Shown here piece after piece: positions 5,054 to 7,121 of a stretch of DNA of 7,121 nucleotides. The stretch's first letter is position 1. The number at the start of each line of letters is the position of its first letter. The position numbers and the translations under genes were made by a program. This stretch comes from JBKHHU01 sp046539045 (lineage in GTDB: Bacteria; Planctomycetota; Phycisphaerae; SM23-33), in the NCBI GenBank assembly GCA_046539045.1, contig JBKHHU010000180.1, positions 1 to 7,121 of the forward strand, given 5' to 3'. Under the pieces are notes generated by a model. It was not told the origin of the DNA. It saw only the letters and a list, made by a program, of their open reading frames with translations, and ran no database searches.

Positions 5054-5542
5054 TCAGTTCATCAAGGCGATGGCCAGGTTCAGTGCTCCGGCGAAGCTGA
5101 CCCACGCCAGGTACGGCAGCATCAGTACCGCGGCAATCGTCCGCACCCGCCAGAACGCCACGGTTGTCAGAACGATCAGCACCCATAGCACACAGAGTTC
5201 GGCGAAGGCCACCATCGGCATACGCAGACCGAAGAAAATCGCTGACCAGGCAGCGTTGAACACCAGTTGCACGAGATACAGAACAACCGCCCAATGCGCC
5301 AGGGAAGTGCGCCGCCAGACCAGCCACACTGCGACGGCCATGAGGATGTAAAGCGTCGTCCAGACCGGGCCGAACAACCATCCGGGTGGCGACCAGCCTG
5401 GCTGCTCCAGCGATTGGTACCAGTTGCCGGACGTCTGGGCGGTGAACAGGCCGCCAAACAAGGCTGCCAGCGCAACCAGAATAAGGCTGACGGCCAGGCC
5501 AATTATGTCGCGTGCAACAAATCTCTTGTCATTTTGCGTCAT
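5054..5542 (-). CDS. tspO: TspO/MBR family tryptophan-rich membrane protein
   Basis: A 162-aa integral membrane protein with five predicted helices, the standard TspO length. The signature segment WYQSLEQPGWSPPGWLFGPV runs from residue 41 to 60 and leads into WTTLYILM (61-68). Further helices contain LVFNAAWSAIFFG and the C-terminal block PYLAWVSFAGALNLAI. Bacterial TspO proteins bind porphyrins and sterol-like ligands and are linked to oxidative, light or salt stress; the precise reaction is debated. The ATG at 5542 has AAGGGG six bases upstream. The upstream spacer holds a terminator-like hairpin and a 10-bp tandem repeat, so the gene probably has its own promoter, separate from the regulator gene. 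Downstream come the small ORFs and the hemerythrin gene on the same strand. The family call is very secure. Confidence 0.95.
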   Translation of the reverse strand: MTQNDKRFVARDIIGLAVSLILVALAALFGGLFTAQTSGNWYQSLEQPGWSPPGWLFGPVWTTLYILMAVAVWLVWRRTSLAHWAVVLYLVQLVFNAAWSAIFFGLRMPMVAFAELCVLWVLIVLTTVAFWRVRTIAAVLMLPYLAWVSFAGALNLAIALMN

Positions 5543-5570
5543 TCTGAGCCCCTTCTGCCTGCCCAGCGTC

Positions 5571-5600
5571 GCGGAGAACTGCGGAAAACTGCGGAAAAAC
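5571..5600. repeat. Three tandem 10-bp repeats upstream of tspO
   Basis: GCGGAGAACT, GCGGAAAACT and GCGGAAAAAC follow one another without gaps, 29-58 bp upstream of the tspO start codon. The 10-bp period is close to one DNA helical turn, so the units present the same face, as binding sites for a cooperative regulator would. The last unit supplies the A-run (T-run on the minus strand) of the neighbouring terminator-like hairpin. It could equally be a short intergenic repeat like those at 2013 and 3799. Confidence 0.5.
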
Positions 5601-5615
5601 CGTCGGGACCGACAG
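5595..5615 (-). terminator. Candidate intrinsic terminator after the XylR-like gene
   Basis: Read on the minus strand, CTGTCGG and CCGACGG pair over seven positions (one G-U) around a very short loop and are followed directly by TTTTT. In practice the loop would open to four bases with a shorter stem. It sits about 112 bp after the regulator stop and before tspO, a sensible place to end the regulator message. The stem is short, so efficiency is uncertain. Confidence 0.42.
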
Positions 5616-5726
5616 GCAATAGCTCAGCCGCCCCTGTTGGCCTCAGAAAATGGTATTCATCGCACGACGGAGAAGTCGAGTTTTGAGGAACCGCCGTCCA
5701 CATGTTTCCCATGCATCCCCAACTTT

Positions 5727-6920
5727 TCAGCCGATCGACTTCCTCCCGAACTGCCGACGGTAAACGCTTGGAGACTCGCCCGCGGCTTCCCGGAAGACCT
5801 GGCTGAATCGCATCCCCCCGGAGAAACCGCAGGCGGTGGCGATGCTCTCGATGGTCTCCTCGGTGTCGGAGAGCATCTTCTTGGCTGCGAGTATCTGACG
5901 CCGCCGGATCTCACTGAAGACGGTTCGGCCGAGGGCCTTACGGAACGCCCTGTCCAGATAGGACCGCGAGCAACCCACTGCGTCCAGCACGTCCTCCACG
6001 CTGCAGGGCGTCAGGCAATTCCGGCGGATGTAGGCCATCGCCATGCGAACCTGCGGGTCGCCCGTGGCGAGCATGGCCGTCGAATCCCGGTGCTCTACCC
6101 CCACCGGCTGCAAGAGCTTATATCGGGGCGGTTTTCGCCCGGACATGATACATTCCAGGGCCTCTCCCGCGCGGTAACCCAGTTGCTCCAGCGGCAGCCG
6201 GACCGCCGAGATCGCCGGCAGCGAGCAATGAGCGGCGATCTCGCTGTCATGGGCCGATATCACCGCAAGTTCTTCCGGGACAGCAATCTGCATCGTCACG
6301 GCGAGATCAATCATGCGGTCGGCGTACCCGGGATCGGTAGCCAACAGCCCGCACGGTTTCGGCAGAGACGCCAGGAACTCACCCATGACCTCCTCCGGCG
6401 GCTCGGGAGCCGACGGCGATGACGGATCGTACGGATCCGCCCGGTCACCCCAGAACACGCTGCAATCGTGCCCCTTTTCAGACAGAGCCTTACGGAACCC
6501 CTCGCACCGTTCGGTGCTGCAATAGAGCCAGCGGATTCCGAACAGGGCGAAATTCTCCAGCCCCAGTGACATCAGGTGCCGGGCCGCCATCGAGCCAACC
6601 GCCTGCTCGTCAATGCGGATGGTGGTAACGGGCCTCCCGTCCAAATACTCCGGCGAGAACCGGCCCGATGTGCTGACCGTCGGAACCCCGAGCTCAAGGC
6701 AAGCCTCAAGATGCGATCCGAGCGAAACATGGCAGATCTGCCCGTCCAGGCTCTGCCGGACCAGCCACTGCAACTCCTCCGGATCGCCGGGGCTGCGGGC
6801 GAGAATGCGCCATCGCCGCGACGGGCCCGTGAAGTGCCTGATACCACGTAAGATATCGATGAACGGCACGCTTGTCGGTTGGGCCAGCAGACCGATAGTT
6901 CTCTGCGTCAAACGACTCAT
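5727..6920 (-). CDS. XylR-like AraC-family transcriptional regulator with periplasmic-binding-protein-type sensor domain
   Basis: A 397-aa regulator close in length to E. coli XylR (392 aa). Residues 8 to about 280 form a LacI/periplasmic-binding-like sensor: IGLLAQPTSVPFIDILRGI at the start, GVPTVSTSGR, IRIDEQAVGSMAARHLMSLG, and the typical end PAISAVRLPLEQLGYRAGEAL. From about 300 to 392 comes an AraC-type double helix-turn-helix, CSVEDVLDAVGCSRSYLDRAF (306-326) and TIESIATACGFSGGMRFSQVF (356-376), ending in SPSVYRRQF. Such proteins bind a sugar or related metabolite and switch a catabolic gene set; the ligand here cannot be read. The ATG at 6920 is chosen for GGAG six bases upstream; the frame is open to 7049, but the extra 43 residues have no family character and cover the promoter region. 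An 8-bp inverted repeat 24-53 bp upstream may be its own operator. No target genes lie in the window; they may be divergent beyond the right edge. Confidence 0.92.
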   Translation of the reverse strand: MSRLTQRTIGLLAQPTSVPFIDILRGIRHFTGPSRRWRILARSPGDPEELQWLVRQSLDGQICHVSLGSHLEACLELGVPTVSTSGRFSPEYLDGRPVTTIRIDEQAVGSMAARHLMSLGLENFALFGIRWLYCSTERCEGFRKALSEKGHDCSVFWGDRADPYDPSSPSAPEPPEEVMGEFLASLPKPCGLLATDPGYADRMIDLAVTMQIAVPEELAVISAHDSEIAAHCSLPAISAVRLPLEQLGYRAGEALECIMSGRKPPRYKLLQPVGVEHRDSTAMLATGDPQVRMAMAYIRRNCLTPCSVEDVLDAVGCSRSYLDRAFRKALGRTVFSEIRRRQILAAKKMLSDTEETIESIATACGFSGGMRFSQVFREAAGESPSVYRRQFGRKSIG

Positions 6921-6943
6921 GCGAGGCTCCTGCGTTGCTGTAC

Positions 6944-6973
6944 CATATCTATAACATACTCGCGTTAGATATG
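6944..6973. promoter_or_regulatory. Inverted repeat CATATCTA-N14-TAGATATG, candidate operator of the XylR-like gene
   Basis: Perfect 8-bp half-sites at 6944-6951 and 6966-6973 have centres 22 bp apart, about two helical turns, lying 24-53 bp upstream of the regulator start. A weak promoter (ATGGCA, 18 bp, TATAGA on the minus strand) would overlap both half-sites and put the transcript start near 6941, just ahead of the ribosome site. This layout suits autoregulation by a dimer. The promoter hexamers are poor, so only the repeat itself is firm. Confidence 0.5.
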
Positions 6974-7028
6974 CCATAGCGGGATTGACGGGTTTGACGT
7001 AAAATGGCCCTGTCGAAAATGACTGCAA

Positions 7029-7045
7029 CGGCCGATACTCGGCCG
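7029..7045. repeat. Perfect 7-bp inverted repeat CGGCCGA-TAC-TCGGCCG
   Basis: A compact GC-rich hairpin with a 3-base loop lies in the spacer upstream of the XylR-like gene. No T-run follows on the plus strand; on the minus strand the next bases are TTGCAGTCATTTT, too far for a clear terminator. It may belong to the leader of a divergent gene beyond the window or be the end of a unit entering from the right. Confidence 0.4.
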
Positions 7046-7066
7046 ACAAAACGAGGAAGACGACAC

Positions 7067-7121
7067 GAGGAGAGATCTCGGGTTCGGAACGCCCATGTTC
7101 CGGACCCGCTCCTTTGCGCTC
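7067..7121 (+). other. Possible start of a divergent plus-strand gene, with its ATG in a hairpin
   Basis: A GAGGAGA ribosome-site-like sequence (7067-7073) is followed by an 11-bp stem with one G-U pair (7080-7090 with 7097-7107, loop GCCCAT). An ATG at 7095 lies at the loop edge and stays open to the window end (MFRTRSFAL). The ribosome site is about 21 bases from the ATG, too far unless the hairpin brings them together. Nine codons cannot identify a product. The hairpin is real; the gene is speculative. Confidence 0.22.

Noticed and set aside
5641..5678. CCTCAGAAAA / TTTTGAGG imperfect inverted repeat after the regulator gene
   Set aside because: It has a bulge, an AT-rich stem and a 20-base loop; too weak to call as a terminator beside the better candidate at 5595-5615.
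5424..6422. 332-codon plus-strand open frame opposite tspO and the XylR-like gene
   Set aside because: It lies antisense to convincing coding sequence, has low-complexity Arg/Gly/His composition and no domain.
6921..7049. 43-residue extension of the XylR-like regulator
   Set aside because: It covers the inverted repeat and a hairpin, has no sensor-domain similarity, and ATG 6920 has GGAG at ideal spacing.

Overview
All convincing genes in this 7.1 kb window lie on the minus strand, so transcription runs from high to low coordinates. In that order they are: a XylR-type AraC-family regulator (6920-5727), a TspO/MBR membrane protein (5542-5054), a tentative 63-aa ORF (5019-4828), a small CxxC protein (4831-4691), a hemerythrin-domain protein with a GTG start (4643-3912), a DUF1622 membrane protein (3699-3316), ChaB (3286-3059), a Ku protein (2941-2132), an ATP-dependent DNA ligase with a Cys4+Cys4 N-terminus (1923-811) and a second, divergent Ku protein (804-1). 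Ku1 ends exactly at the left edge of the window.

The left 3 kb is a bacterial non-homologous end-joining (NHEJ) locus. Two unlike Ku paralogues flank a stand-alone ligase. The ligase stop lies inside the Shine-Dalgarno sequence of ku1, so those two genes are almost certainly co-translated. Neither a LigD primase/polymerase domain nor a phosphoesterase domain is in the window. The middle (3.0-5.5 kb) holds small genes of types often seen in general-stress or redox sets: ChaB, DUF1622, hemerythrin, a small CxxC protein and TspO. The right end is a XylR-like sensor/regulator. Its upstream region holds an 8-bp inverted repeat suited to a dimeric regulator, two strong hairpins, and possibly the first codons of a divergent gene.

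The spacers are not plain. Two of them (around 2013-2039 and 3799-3825) carry related arrays of three 9-bp units next to hairpins, and a third (5571-5600) carries three 10-bp units abutting a terminator-like hairpin. This looks like an intergenic repeat family.

Organism: a GC-rich bacterium. The XylR-type regulator, the short tandem 'CACGAACTT'-like intergenic repeats and the HGxCPxC mini-protein make me favour Planctomycetota or a related PVC lineage. This is inference from style only and is not proven. No RNA genes, CRISPR, transposase or prophage genes were seen. No gap between accepted genes exceeds about 210 bases.
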